Counted from the first letter of the stretch, positions 9,209 to 18,933 are shown. The stretch is DNA of 64,000 nucleotides from DAOVXM01 sp963746255 (GCA_963746255.1 CAVVAJ010000009.1:186001-250000); one strand, 5' to 3'. The notes: generated by a model not told the origin, from the letters alone. Made by a program: numbers and translations.

Positions 9209-9647
9209 ATGAACGATAAAACGTGCAACCCTTACATCTGAAGAAGATGCTGTAAATGGGCTTAAATCATTAAACTTAATTGAAGACGCAATGGACAAAT
9301 TCATCGCAACGGCGGATGTGGAGAAAGTTTACGGAAAACCGATCAAGAATGGTGATACGGTTATCGTACCAACAGCAGAAATCCTGTGCGCGATGGGTTT
9401 TGGCGTCGGCAACGCCAGTGGCGACCAAATGGATGGAGAAGGGGGCAACCGCGGCGAAGGTGGTGGTGGAGGCGGTGGCGGTCGGGTTTTATCGCGCCCA
9501 GTAGCTATTATCATTGCTTCGCCTGAAGGCGTACGGGTTGAACCAATTATCGATCCAACAAAGATCGCTTTAGCGGCATTAACTGCTGCTGGCTTCGTAA
9601 TTAGTATGCTCTTCCGCATGATGCGCGGTCCGCGCAAACTGACCTAA
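9209..9647 (+). CDS. GerW/YtfJ-family protein, frameshifted near its start
   Basis: The C-terminal part carries the GerW-family signatures: NGDTVIVPTAEILCAMGFGVG, a Gly-only linker (GEGGGGGGGG) and RVLSRPVAIIIASPEGVRVEP, then a hydrophobic tail helix. GerW is known from spore-formers but is widespread in non-spore-formers, where its role is unknown. The natural start appears to be ATG 9209 behind AGGAG; the frame then changes in the AAAA at 9218-9221. Removing one A gives MNDKRATLTSEEDAVNGLKS in frame with the rest. Without it, translation could begin at ATG 9291. Confidence 0.75.
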
Positions 9648-9723
9648 ATGTATATTTCTTGTCGAATAGAGAAGCCACTTCGCATACCTAGTGGTTGATA
9701 TCTATCTAAGATCTTCTGCACAC

Positions 9724-9751
9724 TTTCCAGCCAAGCGCACCGTGATATAAT
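9724..9751 (+). promoter_or_regulatory. Promoter for the STAS/anti-sigma pair
   Basis: TTTCCA (9724-9729) and a perfect TATAAT (9746-9751) are 16 nt apart. The next ATG is about 125 nt downstream, leaving a leader of roughly 115 nt. The rest of the 9648-9876 gap shows no gene. Confidence 0.45.
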
Positions 9752-9876
9752 CGCTGAAACATACCGGGGTATACATTTATTGATCAAAAATATTTTCGAG
9801 CCAACACCGTCCAGGAAATTCCCGATGGATTTTCTTCAACCAATCCTTTGAGCAATCTATAAACGGAGGCTATAAA

Positions 9877-10212
9877 ATGGAAGTCACAACCAGCCAATAT
9901 AAACGCTGTGACCTGATCAAGACGAGCGGCCGTGTCGACAGCAGCACTGCCCCTCACCTAGAAGAAGCTTTCAACTCTATCATTGATGCTGGCCGGCATA
10001 AAATTGTTTTCGATATGACTGATGTCAATTTTATGTCCAGTAAAGCGTGGTGGGTCCTCATTGATGCGCAGAAAAAATGCAAACGCTACAACCGTGGTGA
10101 GGTAACCCTTGTGAAAGTACAGGAGAACATCCGTGAATCACTGGATTTGGTTGGGATGGGCTCATACTTCCAAATGTTTGATGATGTAACCGCAGCTGTC
10201 GGCAGCTTTTGA
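9877..10212 (+). CDS. STAS-domain anti-sigma factor antagonist
   Basis: A 111-residue single STAS domain (SpoIIAA/RsbV type). The phosphorylation-loop region reads DVNFMSSKAWWVLIDA, with the candidate Ser in MSS. Such proteins bind and release anti-sigma kinases according to phosphorylation state. GGAGG precedes the ATG. The kinase-like gene follows 19 nt later and is surely its partner. No sigma factor of the matching type is seen in the window, so the controlled regulon is unknown. Confidence 0.88.
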   Translation: MEVTTSQYKRCDLIKTSGRVDSSTAPHLEEAFNSIIDAGRHKIVFDMTDVNFMSSKAWWVLIDAQKKCKRYNRGEVTLVKVQENIRESLDLVGMGSYFQMFDDVTAAVGSF

Positions 10213-10231
10213 TCAACGCACGCAAGCTTAC

Positions 10232-10642
10232 ATGGATAGAATGGTATTTCCCGGTCGACTGACCAGCCTTGCTCAAATCAGTGATTTCATTTCCGAGACC
10301 GCCGAACGCGCTGACTTTGGTAACAAGGCAATCTACCAGATGCAGTTGGCAGTCGACGAGGCCTGTACCAATATCATCGAACACGGCTACGGAGGGGAGG
10401 ATAGAGGCGACATTGACTGTTCTGTGATTATCGGTCAGCAAGACATTACGATCATCCTGCGTGATAGGGGTAAGCCATTCAAGATGGATAAAATCCCCCA
10501 GCCGAAGCTGAACGTGCCCCTAGAAGAACTCCAACCCCGTGGTGTAGGCGTCTATCTTATGCAGCAGATGATGGACGAAATCAAATACGAACGGACCACA
10601 AACGCCGAAAATGTGCTTACAATGGTCAAGCGAAAACCCTGA
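10232..10642 (+). CDS. Serine-protein kinase / anti-sigma regulatory ATPase (RsbW-like)
   Basis: A 136-residue GHKL-fold ATP-binding protein: N-box AVDEACTNIIEHGY, G1-like ILRDRGKPF and G2-like GVGVYLMQQMMDEIKY. Members phosphorylate the partner STAS protein and hold a sigma factor or other target inactive. Only a 19-nt gap separates it from the STAS gene, with no strong Shine-Dalgarno, so translational coupling is likely. A terminator follows at 10688. Confidence 0.88.
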   Translation: MDRMVFPGRLTSLAQISDFISETAERADFGNKAIYQMQLAVDEACTNIIEHGYGGEDRGDIDCSVIIGQQDITIILRDRGKPFKMDKIPQPKLNVPLEELQPRGVGVYLMQQMMDEIKYERTTNAENVLTMVKRKP

Positions 10643-10687
10643 CTATTAGCAATGCATTTGTAAAACTAGTCATCCTCTACAGCAGAC

Positions 10688-10727
10688 ATCAAGAACCCAG
10701 GTCGGCCTGCGGTTCTTGATTTGTCTT
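10688..10727 (+). terminator. Rho-independent terminator
   Basis: Stem ATCAAGAACC-CAGG with CCTG-C-GGTTCTTGAT, loop TCGG and one bulged C, followed by TTGTCTT. Closes the STAS/RsbW operon. Confidence 0.75.
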
Positions 10728-10743
10728 ATCCAATGGTCAGAAA

Positions 10744-11286
10744 ATGCCCCTGCAACAAATCATCACTCAACGGATACGATTAACCGCCCTAACACAAGAT
10801 GAGCTAGAGTCGTATCTCAACCATCCAGGAAAACTAGCTGAGCAACTTGGCTGCCGGCTATCCAGCAAGGTCAACAATGCGGTGGTTGAACGAGCCGTTC
10901 GCATGAAAATCGAAAAAATGAGTACCGCTCCAAACAGCGATCATCCCTGGTACACATATTGGCTGTTGGTGATTACCCAGAGCAATTTCGGAGCTGGCTT
11001 GATCGGTTTCAAAGGTGTCAGCGCAGGTTATGAACAAGTCGAAATTGGTTATGGCATCGACCCAGACTACAGGAATGAGGGATACACTACCGAAGGTGCC
11101 CAAGCACTAGTTCAGTGGGCGTTTCAAGATGAGCGCTGCAACTCGGTTGTCGCTTGCCACGTACGCAACGATAATCTTGCATCCATCCGTGTGCTGCACA
11201 AATTAGGCTTCCAAATATATGAAAGAGACCGTGATACTAGAAGCTACATTATTCAGAAGAAGGAGAGTCACACGGCTTCGAACTGA
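10744..11286 (+). CDS. GNAT-family N-acetyltransferase
   Basis: A 180-residue acetyl-CoA-dependent acyltransferase of the RimJ/RimL-like subgroup. Visible hallmarks are a central beta strand region EIGYGIDPDYRNEGYTTEGAQALVQWAF (acetyl-CoA pyrophosphate loop, with N/E in place of the commonest R/Q-x-x-G residues) and VRNDNLASIRVLHKLGFQ at the C-terminal motif B. Substrate unknown. No Shine-Dalgarno is seen; 40 nt separate its stop from the SRAP gene, which has its own promoter. Confidence 0.82.
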   Translation: MPLQQIITQRIRLTALTQDELESYLNHPGKLAEQLGCRLSSKVNNAVVERAVRMKIEKMSTAPNSDHPWYTYWLLVITQSNFGAGLIGFKGVSAGYEQVEIGYGIDPDYRNEGYTTEGAQALVQWAFQDERCNSVVACHVRNDNLASIRVLHKLGFQIYERDRDTRSYIIQKKESHTASN

Positions 11287-11290
11287 AAGC

Positions 11291-11319
11291 TTGTCAATTG
11301 AGGCAACTTTGATTATAGT
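11291..11319 (+). promoter_or_regulatory. Strong promoter of the SRAP gene, predicted leaderless
   Basis: TTGTCA (11291-11296), 17-nt spacer, TATAGT (11314-11319). Exactly 7 nt separate the hexamer from the ATG at 11327, so transcription should begin at or within 1-2 nt of the A of ATG. There is no Shine-Dalgarno. Confidence 0.7.
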
Positions 11320-11326
11320 TTAGACG

Positions 11327-12019
11327 ATGTGCGGTAGATTTACACTTACTGCTGAAATGAATACGTTGCAGTCGACATTCCCCTGGTTGAATATCCCTGA
11401 GGGTTTGGCCCCCCGTTATAATATCGCCCCTTCCCAACCGGTGGCAGTCGTTCCCAATGATGGAAAGAACACTATGGATTTCTTCATCTGGGGCTTGGTG
11501 CCATTCTGGGCAAAGGACCCAAAAATTGGCAACCGCATGATAAATGCGCGTGCTGAGACGCTAGCGGAGAAACCTTCGTTTAAACACGCTTTCCGGCGGA
11601 GACGCTGCCTGGTTCTTGCGGATGGGTTTTTCGAATGGCAGCAGAAACCAAACACCAGCGGCTCTAGATCTACCGGTGCAAAAACCCCGATGTATATCAA
11701 GATGACAACTGGTGAATCGTTCGCTTTCGCAGGGTTGTGGGAGGCATGGAACTCACCTGACGGCTCGCGGCTCTTATCGTGCAATATCATCACAACCGAA
11801 CCGAACGAACTTGTCAGCCAGATACACAACCGTATGCCGGTAATCCTACCCCCAGACACTTACCAAACTTGGCTAGACCCACATGAACGCGCCCCAAACG
11901 AGCTGTCCGCGCTGCTAAAAACCTACCCAGCTGATCAGATGGTGGCTTACCCGGTTTCAAAGCAGGTCAACAACCCTACGAACGACCTCCCGATTTGTGT
12001 TCTACCGATAACAGAATAG
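11327..12019 (+). CDS. SRAP-domain (YedK/HMCES) abasic-site protein
   Basis: SRAP proteins crosslink covalently to abasic sites in single-stranded DNA through Cys2. The 230-residue protein starts MCGRFTL, so Cys2 is present, and has all conserved patches: PRYNIAPSQ, WGLVPFWAKD, MINARAET (Asn), GFFEWQQ (Glu) and HNRMPVIL (His). Length is standard. The gene has its own strong promoter and a predicted leaderless start. A DNA damage shield role is known for the family. Confidence 0.95.
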   Translation: MCGRFTLTAEMNTLQSTFPWLNIPEGLAPRYNIAPSQPVAVVPNDGKNTMDFFIWGLVPFWAKDPKIGNRMINARAETLAEKPSFKHAFRRRRCLVLADGFFEWQQKPNTSGSRSTGAKTPMYIKMTTGESFAFAGLWEAWNSPDGSRLLSCNIITTEPNELVSQIHNRMPVILPPDTYQTWLDPHERAPNELSALLKTYPADQMVAYPVSKQVNNPTNDLPICVLPITE

Positions 12020-12058
12020 CCAGTCTCCAATTGAATTTTCTATAAAGATTAATATTTC

Positions 12059-12112
12059 TTGACATCCAAAACGTTTTGGAATACAATGAGTATGATAACC
12101 AAAACGTTTTGG
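12059..12112 (+). promoter_or_regulatory. LacI-family promoter with two palindromic operators
   Basis: A consensus promoter TTGACA (12059-12064) - 17 nt - TACAAT (12082-12087). The spacer contains the perfect palindrome CCAAAACGTTTTGG (12066-12079; 16 bp with flanking T/A). A second copy lies at 12099-12112 (perfect over 18 bp with flanks), just past the expected start site. Centres are 33 bp apart, about three helical turns. The central CG in an A/T-rich frame is typical of LacI/GalR operators. No further copy was seen before the binding-protein gene. The 188-nt leader to 12301 contains no recognisable gene. Confidence 0.88.
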
Positions 12113-12300
12113 TTCGAATTTTCAATATCCGCCTATCCATTTTCGTATAAACCGTACCACTCAACCATACATCTTTCGGTATACGAGAGAAGTTTATTTC
12201 AACCACAAATATCTCGATTCTCAGAACATACTTTATTTGCAGCGATGCACTCCAGCACTAAGAATTAAAGAACCACTTCACTTATTAAAACTACCGCCTA

Positions 12301-13320
12301 ATGCCAGCAACACTTGAAGATATCGCAAAAAGGGTTGGAAAATCAATCACTACTGTCTCGCGCGCGCTGCACGATTATGATGACGTCAGTCCAAAAACAA
12401 AAGCAATGGTGCGTCAGGCGGCCGACGAGATGGGCTACACTCCCAGCTCAACTGCTCAGCGACTTCAGAAACGTCGATCAGATACCATTGGTATGGTTCT
12501 GCCAACCTTCGGACCGCGCTTTGCCGATCCCTTCTTTAGTGAGTTGATCGCAGGTGTTGGTAATCAAGCTGCCAAAATGGGTTATGACCTGCTCGTTTCA
12601 ACCCGTCCACCGGGCGATTTGGAACTGCAAACCTACCGCTTAAACATCCAAAGTGGAAGAGTTGATGGATTTATTATCGTCCGCACCAGACGTGTGGATG
12701 AAAGAGTTAATTTTCTGCGTGAAAGAAATTACCCATTCGTAGCATTTGGACGAACAGAAGGCAACGATGATTTCCCTTATGTGGATGAGGATAGCCGTCA
12801 AGGCATGTACTTGATCTCTAAGCACTTGTTGGAACTTGGTCATACTCGCATCGGGTGTATATCTGGTCCACCAGAGTTGAACTTTTCAAACCAGCGTTTA
12901 GAAGGCATCAAATCAGCTTTGGTTGAGTATGGACTCGAATATGATCCAACACTATGCCGGCAGAGTGATATGACCCAATCTGGCGGCTATATTAATGCCG
13001 AAGAGTTATTATCGCTTGATCCGCATCCCACCGCAATTATCGCTTGCAACGATCTCATGGCATTTGGTGCAATGAGCGCAGCATACAAATCAGGTTTTAT
13101 CGTTGGTCAGGATATTTCCATCACAGGCTTTGATGATATCCCCATGTCAGAGCATTCACATCCACCATTAACAACAGTCAATCAACCTATATACGAAATT
13201 GGAGAAATGGTGTGTGAGATGCTTATACGACTGATCCTCGGGCAAGAGCTCGAACATAGTCAAATTATCCTAAAACCGAAGCTTGTCGTTCGACAATCTA
13301 CCGGGGAAAATCAGCGTTGA
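12301..13320 (+). CDS. LacI-family transcriptional regulator of the sugar operon
   Basis: 339 residues. The N-terminal helix-turn-helix reads ATLEDIAKRVGKSITTVSRAL, with the hinge helix region PSSTAQRLQKRRSDTIGMV, followed by a periplasmic-binding-protein-like effector domain (TGFDDIPMSEHSHPPLTTV near the C-terminus is characteristic). It lies directly downstream of a promoter carrying two perfect LacI-type operators and is followed by the transport and breakdown genes, so autoregulated repression relieved by the imported sugar or a product is the natural reading. The effector is inferred, not seen. No Shine-Dalgarno before the ATG. Confidence 0.93.
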   Translation: MPATLEDIAKRVGKSITTVSRALHDYDDVSPKTKAMVRQAADEMGYTPSSTAQRLQKRRSDTIGMVLPTFGPRFADPFFSELIAGVGNQAAKMGYDLLVSTRPPGDLELQTYRLNIQSGRVDGFIIVRTRRVDERVNFLRERNYPFVAFGRTEGNDDFPYVDEDSRQGMYLISKHLLELGHTRIGCISGPPELNFSNQRLEGIKSALVEYGLEYDPTLCRQSDMTQSGGYINAEELLSLDPHPTAIIACNDLMAFGAMSAAYKSGFIVGQDISITGFDDIPMSEHSHPPLTTVNQPIYEIGEMVCEMLIRLILGQELEHSQIILKPKLVVRQSTGENQR

Positions 13321-13448
13321 TAAACCGAGGAATTTATCCAACCAAGAGGAGGTGTACCACAATAATTCCCCCGTCACTTAAAATCCAAACCAATGTAATG
13401 ATGAAATCGTAGTTCAAACCTAAGAAGCGATTTAGAGGAGTGAGTGAG

Positions 13449-14906
13449 ATGAAAAGAACTATATTAATCCTAAGTGCACTAATGGTTTTAGGTCTGCTGC
13501 TCGCGGCTTGCCAGCCTGAAACTATTGTCGAGACAGTAGTAGTCACACAAGTTGTCACTGAAAAACAAGAAGTGATCGTGACTCAAGAAGTCGAAGTAAT
13601 CAAAACGGAAATAGTTGAAGTACCCGCAGAACCCACTGAGAAAACGGTAATCGAGTTCTGGACGACAGACAACGAAGAAGAGCGCGTGAATGTCTATGAG
13701 GAAGTTGCGGCAAGTTTTATGGAAGCAAACCCAGACATTGATCTGCGCATTGTCCCTATCGAGGAAGCGGGTGTCTCGCAACGAATTGCGACTGCGCTTG
13801 CGGCTAATCGTCTACCCGACATCGTTCGCATGGGTATTGAGCGCGTGGCTGCATTTGCAGCAGATGGCATTTTGGATGAGGATGCGGCCGAAGCAGTAAT
13901 TGCTAGCATTGGAGAGGATGATTTCCGTACCGGACCATTGGTTATGGTTACCAATCCCGCAACAGGAAATCGCGCTGCGGTTCCATATGATGGCTGGATC
14001 CAGGCGATCTGGTATCGACAGGATATCTTTGATAGCGAAGGGCTCAACCCTCCTATCAGTTGGGATGATATAGATGCAGCATGCGATGCCCTGCCAGGTG
14101 CAGGCAACTTGCTATACGGTGTGACATTAGGAACTGATCCAGGTCAAAACTACGGCCACCAGGTTTTTGAACAAGTTGCCATATCAAATAACGCCTGGCC
14201 GTTTGATGAGAACGGCAATGTGAGCATGAATACACCTGAGATGATCGAAGCGCTGCAGTTCTATTCCGACCTCCAGCGTTGTGCCCTCCCGGGTCCACAA
14301 TACTGGCGTGGTGCCCGAGAAGCCTATGAGTTGGATCAATCTGGTATGTTGTTCTATTCAACATATATCATGGATGACCTCGTAGACGGATCTGGCCTGG
14401 ATGGGGGCGGTAATGTAGAGATCGTAGTTGAAGATCTGCCAGGGAATACCGGTTTTGCTTCCCAGATGGAAGGACCGAACGGCTCAGCCTCCTATGGTCA
14501 ACTGGTAACGCTGGGAATCATGCAAGGCGCCGATCCAGCAGCGCAAAAGGTTGTCGAATACTTCTTAACCGAAGGTTATATCGATGTCCTCGCTCTCGCA
14601 CCGTTTGGCAAGGTGCCCGTTACCCAAAGCGCGGTGGATGGTTGGAAAGAACTTAGCCCATACTTCGCGAACTACTCAGATGAGACGCTAGCCCAGATCG
14701 CAAATGGTTTCGAGTCCATGCAGCGCTGGCTGTTCCGGCCAGATTATGACGCGACGCAGCGGGCCGTTATCGGCGACATTGAAGGGGTTTTATTAATCCC
14801 CCAGGCAATCAGCAATATTGCACTCGAAGGCATAATGACTCCCGAAACAGCTGCCGAATGGCTTCAAGAACAAGTTGAAACCCTGTATGCTGACCGACAG
14901 GAGTAA
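13449..14906 (+). CDS. ABC transporter sugar-binding lipoprotein
   Basis: An extracytoplasmic solute-binding protein of the carbohydrate uptake type-1 (family 1) class, about 485 residues. A lipoprotein signal (LLLAACQ, Cys ~20) is followed by a Val/Thr/Glu/Gln-rich linker (residues ~22-60) as often seen in Chloroflexota binding proteins, then the fold beginning TVIEFWTTDNEEERVNVYEEVAASF. The ATG at 13449 fits GAGGAG at 8 nt; a GTG three codons earlier is less likely. A terminator-like hairpin follows, so it may be made in excess over the permeases. Substrate is inferred from the downstream enzymes as glucosylglycerate or a similar glucoside. Confidence 0.9.
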   Translation: MKRTILILSALMVLGLLLAACQPETIVETVVVTQVVTEKQEVIVTQEVEVIKTEIVEVPAEPTEKTVIEFWTTDNEEERVNVYEEVAASFMEANPDIDLRIVPIEEAGVSQRIATALAANRLPDIVRMGIERVAAFAADGILDEDAAEAVIASIGEDDFRTGPLVMVTNPATGNRAAVPYDGWIQAIWYRQDIFDSEGLNPPISWDDIDAACDALPGAGNLLYGVTLGTDPGQNYGHQVFEQVAISNNAWPFDENGNVSMNTPEMIEALQFYSDLQRCALPGPQYWRGAREAYELDQSGMLFYSTYIMDDLVDGSGLDGGGNVEIVVEDLPGNTGFASQMEGPNGSASYGQLVTLGIMQGADPAAQKVVEYFLTEGYIDVLALAPFGKVPVTQSAVDGWKELSPYFANYSDETLAQIANGFESMQRWLFRPDYDATQRAVIGDIEGVLLIPQAISNIALEGIMTPETAAEWLQEQVETLYADRQE

Positions 14907-14921
14907 ATAAACACCGCGATG

Positions 14922-14953
14922 AATTAGGGCGCAGTTCAGGCTGCGTCCTAATT
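14922..14953 (+). terminator. Intercistronic terminator or attenuator
   Basis: A 13-bp stem AATTAGGGCGCAG / CTGCGTCCTAATT (one G-T pair) with loop TTCAGG, followed by a pyrimidine run. Located between the binding-protein and permease genes, where partial termination is common in such operons. Confidence 0.72.
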
Positions 14954-15059
14954 CTCTCTTCTTTTCATAACACCTGACAGCCGATAAAACTCCATCGCCA
15001 AAGCAACTTATTAATCATATCCAAAAATATTCACACTGCACTATCTATAAGGAGCTGTA

Positions 15060-16019
15060 ATGACTACACCAACAGCTTCCCGGAATAAAGTGAGCACTCG
15101 TTGGAACTCGATCCAGGCTCGCGAGACACGTCTAGCATGGACCCTTATCCTGCCAACTGCAATAATCGTTTTTAGCCTGGTCTTATTTCCAGCCGCGTTC
15201 AGTGTCTGGATCAGTTTTCACGACGTGGGGTTGAACAATCTTAATGATGTGTTTAATACGCCTTATATTGGATTGGAAAATTACCGGAAAGTATTTGATG
15301 ATTTTGCATTCAAATTTCAGGGTATGCAATCCTGGGGAGCTGCGGTAACAAGCGTCGTTTACTCATTCGTAGCAACAACCTTGACGGTAGCAATAGGTTT
15401 ATTGGCCTCATTACTACTCAACCGCCCATTTAGAGGTCGAGGAGCCACGCGTGCAGTTTTTTTGTTCCCGTATGTAGCGCCGATTGTGAGCGTCGCCTTC
15501 GTCTGGCGCTGGATACTTGACCCACGACCATCTGGCGTGCTCAATGATGTACTACTGAAACTGGGCGTCATCGAGATGCCGCTAGCATACCTCGCCACAC
15601 GTGGACTCGCCTTACTGCTCGTTATCATCTTTGAGGCGTGGAGGTATTTCCCATTTGCTATGTTGATGATTCTGGCACGCTTACAAGCGATTGATAGCAC
15701 GCTTTATGAAGCGGCAAAAGTTGATGGAGCAAACGCCTGGCAGCAGTTTTTAAATGTCACCCTGCCAGAGCTACGGTATGTTCTGGGGGCGATATTTCTC
15801 CTACGATTGATGTGGACATTTAATAAGTTTGACGACATCTTTCTTCTGACCGGTGGCGGTTTTGGCACCAAAGTTTTACCCGTGCTGACCTACGAATTCA
15901 GTTTTAAGCTGTTTGACTTCGGGCGAGGGGCAGCAACAGCGATGATATTATTCGTAATTCTGGTTGTCTTCATGAGCTTTTACATCGGAGTAGTGATGAG
16001 AAATGTGGAGGAAGAATAG
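15060..16019 (+). CDS. ABC sugar transporter permease (MalF-like)
   Basis: 319 residues with six predicted membrane helices. The EAA loop reads EAAKVDGANAWQQFLNVTLPEL, the coupling motif to the ATPase. Preceded by AAGGAGC. Part of the LacI-regulated unit; its stop codon abuts the start of the second permease. No ABC ATPase gene is in the operon, so a shared MsmK/MalK-type ATPase encoded elsewhere is implied. Confidence 0.92.
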   Translation: MTTPTASRNKVSTRWNSIQARETRLAWTLILPTAIIVFSLVLFPAAFSVWISFHDVGLNNLNDVFNTPYIGLENYRKVFDDFAFKFQGMQSWGAAVTSVVYSFVATTLTVAIGLLASLLLNRPFRGRGATRAVFLFPYVAPIVSVAFVWRWILDPRPSGVLNDVLLKLGVIEMPLAYLATRGLALLLVIIFEAWRYFPFAMLMILARLQAIDSTLYEAAKVDGANAWQQFLNVTLPELRYVLGAIFLLRLMWTFNKFDDIFLLTGGGFGTKVLPVLTYEFSFKLFDFGRGAATAMILFVILVVFMSFYIGVVMRNVEEE

Positions 16020-16934
16020 ATGGCTACCCAGGTATATAGCTCAGGGAGAAAGAATTTTATTCAACATCTTGCAGATTGGATCACCGTTCCTCGTTTCATA
16101 TTCGCAGCCGGACTGATATTCTTTCTCACAAGCATTCTATTTCCGTTTTACTGGATGATCAGCTCTTCATTTAAGACCCGAGCTGAGATCGGCGCACGTG
16201 AACCGGTCTATATACCTGGTGCCCTGCGTTTAGATGCGTACAAAGAACTACTCGATCCAGAAAATCCAAGTTACCAAGACTTTGCGGCTAACATATTTAA
16301 CAGCATGAAAGTCGCTATACCTACTGCGTTAATAGCGGTAATACTCTCGACTTTGGGAGCATATGCTATTGCGCGTCTACGATTCAAAGGGAAAAATATA
16401 TTACTAAGCAGTATCTTGATGATATATTTGTTCCCAGGAGTCCTTCTAATTATCCCGTTGTTTGCTATGCTAGCCCAGATCGGTGATCGCATCGGATTTG
16501 ACGTACAGGACAATCTGCCTGTTCTCGTATTCACATACTTGGCACAAACCTTACCAGTAGCTCTATACATGCTCACAAATTATTTTCGGACAATCCCAGT
16601 AGAGATTGAGCAGGCTGGATTAATTGATGGGTGCAGTCGCTTCGATATAATCTGGCGTATCACATTGCCGCTCGCCATACCAGCACTTGTATCAGTGGCG
16701 ATATACACCTTTATGATCGCATGGAATGAATTTCTGTACGCACTAATTTTCTTAAATAACAATGACCTATTTACGATGCCAATTAAGATCAATACGTTAT
16801 ATAACGATCCCAGTCCACGTCCGCATGTAGTCATGGCAGCTTCGACAATAATGACCATTCCAATCGTAATATTATTTCTTGCACTTGAACGATTTTTAGA
16901 AGAAGGTTTAACTGCAGGCGGTGTCAAAGGTTAA
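16020..16934 (+). CDS. ABC sugar transporter permease (MalG-like)
   Basis: 304 residues, six membrane helices, and a degenerate EAA loop EQAGLIDGCSRFDIIWRITLPLAIP. It starts directly after the MalF-like stop, with GAGGAAG inside the upstream gene as ribosome binding site. With the MalF-like partner it forms the translocation pore for the sugar bound by the 13449 lipoprotein. Confidence 0.92.
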   Translation: MATQVYSSGRKNFIQHLADWITVPRFIFAAGLIFFLTSILFPFYWMISSSFKTRAEIGAREPVYIPGALRLDAYKELLDPENPSYQDFAANIFNSMKVAIPTALIAVILSTLGAYAIARLRFKGKNILLSSILMIYLFPGVLLIIPLFAMLAQIGDRIGFDVQDNLPVLVFTYLAQTLPVALYMLTNYFRTIPVEIEQAGLIDGCSRFDIIWRITLPLAIPALVSVAIYTFMIAWNEFLYALIFLNNNDLFTMPIKINTLYNDPSPRPHVVMAASTIMTIPIVILFLALERFLEEGLTAGGVKG

Positions 16935-17048
16935 GTCCCGGATGATAATGTCGCATTTTTCCATTCCAGTCTAAATCAGAAATCAATTCTTAGTGCTTTT
17001 CGATGAAATTATTCATCTTAACGCTATGGACGCTATGTACTGCGCACA

Positions 17049-18915
17049 ATGGTCGAGCAAAATTATGATCTTGAGAGAGAGATATTTTCTTTCGAAGTGC
17101 TAGAGAAAGAACTAAAGAAACTATTACCCAAATCTTTAATGGATACTAAGAACCGCATACAAAAACAGCTGGAATTACTATACGGAAAGGAAACCAGCGA
17201 AAAAACCTGGTTTGAACTAGAAAATAGGCTGCTGACATTCAAGGCGGAATACCCGGATCTCAGTGACAGAAAATATGAAATTAGCGGAAAGGATATTGTA
17301 TTAATTACCTATTCCGATCAATTCTCGGAAGCAAATCTAACCCCACTACAGTCACTTAATAATTTTTTATATGAACATTTGCTGGGGGTTGTCAACTGTG
17401 TACATATCCTGCCCTTTTTTCCATATTCATCAGATGATGGTTTCTCTGTAATTGACTTCAGACAAGTTGATCCAAAACTTGGGAATTGGCACAATATCCA
17501 GAATTTAGCAAACTCTTTCAGCCTCATGGTAGATCTAGTGATCAATCATGTCTCCAGCCAAAGTGATTGGTTTCAGAAGTTCCTAAAAGGAGACAAGAAA
17601 TACGAAGATTTCTTCATCACAGTACCTCCTGATACAGATCTATCCAAGGTCGTTCGACCGCGCGCCTTACCACTGCTCACCGAAGTCCAAACATATGCTG
17701 GGAAAAAGTATGTCTGGACTACCTTCAGCCCGGATCAAATTGATCTAAACTACAAAAATCCTGAGGTGTTAATCGAAGTTATCGATGTTCTGCTGGGATA
17801 TATCGCCAATGGCGCAGAGATCATCCGCCTGGATGCTATCGCGTACCTATGGAAGGAGGTTGGTACATCCTGCATCCACCTACCCCAAACACACGCAGTA
17901 GTAAAGCTGCTGCGCGCCATCTTAGATGAGATAGCTCCTAGGGTTATCCTAATTTCAGAGACCAATGTCCCTCATCAAGAGAATGTAAGTTACTTTGGTT
18001 CTCACTTCGAGGGTGATAAACAGCGCGGAGATGAAGCCCAATTGGTGTACCAATTTCCTTTAGCTCCACTCGTACTGCACACTTTCTATTCCGGTGACGT
18101 AACTGCTTTAAGAGAATGGGCAAGTGCTATATCTACTCCATATCCGCAATCATATTTCTTCAACTTCATCGCATCACACGATGGGATTGGAATACGACCA
18201 GCTGAGGGCCTACTATCCCGGGATCAGATTCAGAATTTAGTTAATTCGACGCTGCAACATGGTGGTCAAGTCTCCTATAGAACAAACCCAGATGGTGCCA
18301 AAAGTGTATATGAGCTCAATATCACCCTGTACGACGCCCTTAACGATCCGAAATCATCCAAAACCTGAAATCGACTTGTTACGTTTTCTCGCTTCTCAAG
18401 TAATCATGCTTTCGCTCGCAGGTATACCAGGTGTTTACGTGCACTCGCTATTTGGTTCGTCAAATTGCGACCATTGTGTCGCTGAAACCGGACGTATACG
18501 GTCAATCAATCGTGAGAAATTTGATTTAAATAAGTTAATCAAAGCACTTAATAATCCAACCTCACGCAAGGCGCAAGTATTCGAGGCTTATCAGAAATTG
18601 CTGCGTATCCGGAGTAACCACCATGGATTTCATCCACAGGGCGAACAACATATACACAATCTTGGCAAGGATATATTTGCGATAACCAGGGTAGCACCTA
18701 ACAAGTGTGAATTCATTCTATGTCTCATCAATATATCTGATACAACAACGCATAACTCCATTCACCTGCCAACGGCTAGGCTACTAGAAGCTCCGGTGTG
18801 GGTCGATTTGATCGGTGGTGGTGAATATTATGCAGAAAAAGATAGACTACCAATAATGTTACGCCCATACCAGTATGCTTGGTTAGTACCTGTAAACGAA
18901 TCCATTAATAAGTAA
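17049..18915 (+). CDS. GH13_18 glycoside phosphorylase (glucosylglycerate or sucrose phosphorylase-like), frameshifted
   Basis: An alpha-amylase-fold enzyme that cleaves a glucoside with phosphate to glucose-1-phosphate. Catalytic residues are visible: nucleophile Asp262 (IIRLDAIAYLWKE), acid/base Glu304 (ISETNVPHQEN) and transition-state Asp378 (FIASHDGIGIRP). The first frame stops at 18366-18368; the rest (PEIDLLRFLASQVIMLSLAGIPGVY to the C-terminal beta domain) is in another frame. Deleting one A from AAAA near 18359-18362 joins them to about 620 residues, normal for the family. Known GH13_18 enzymes act on sucrose, sucrose-6-phosphate or glucosylglycerate; the adjoining glycerate kinase argues for glucosylglycerate. 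Substrate is inference. Confidence 0.85.
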
Positions 18916-18933
18916 AATCATCGTATAAATACA

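Noticed and set aside
12059..12268. A coding frame across the LacI operator region
   Set aside because: It starts inside the promoter, has no ribosome site and no protein-like composition; the region is regulatory.
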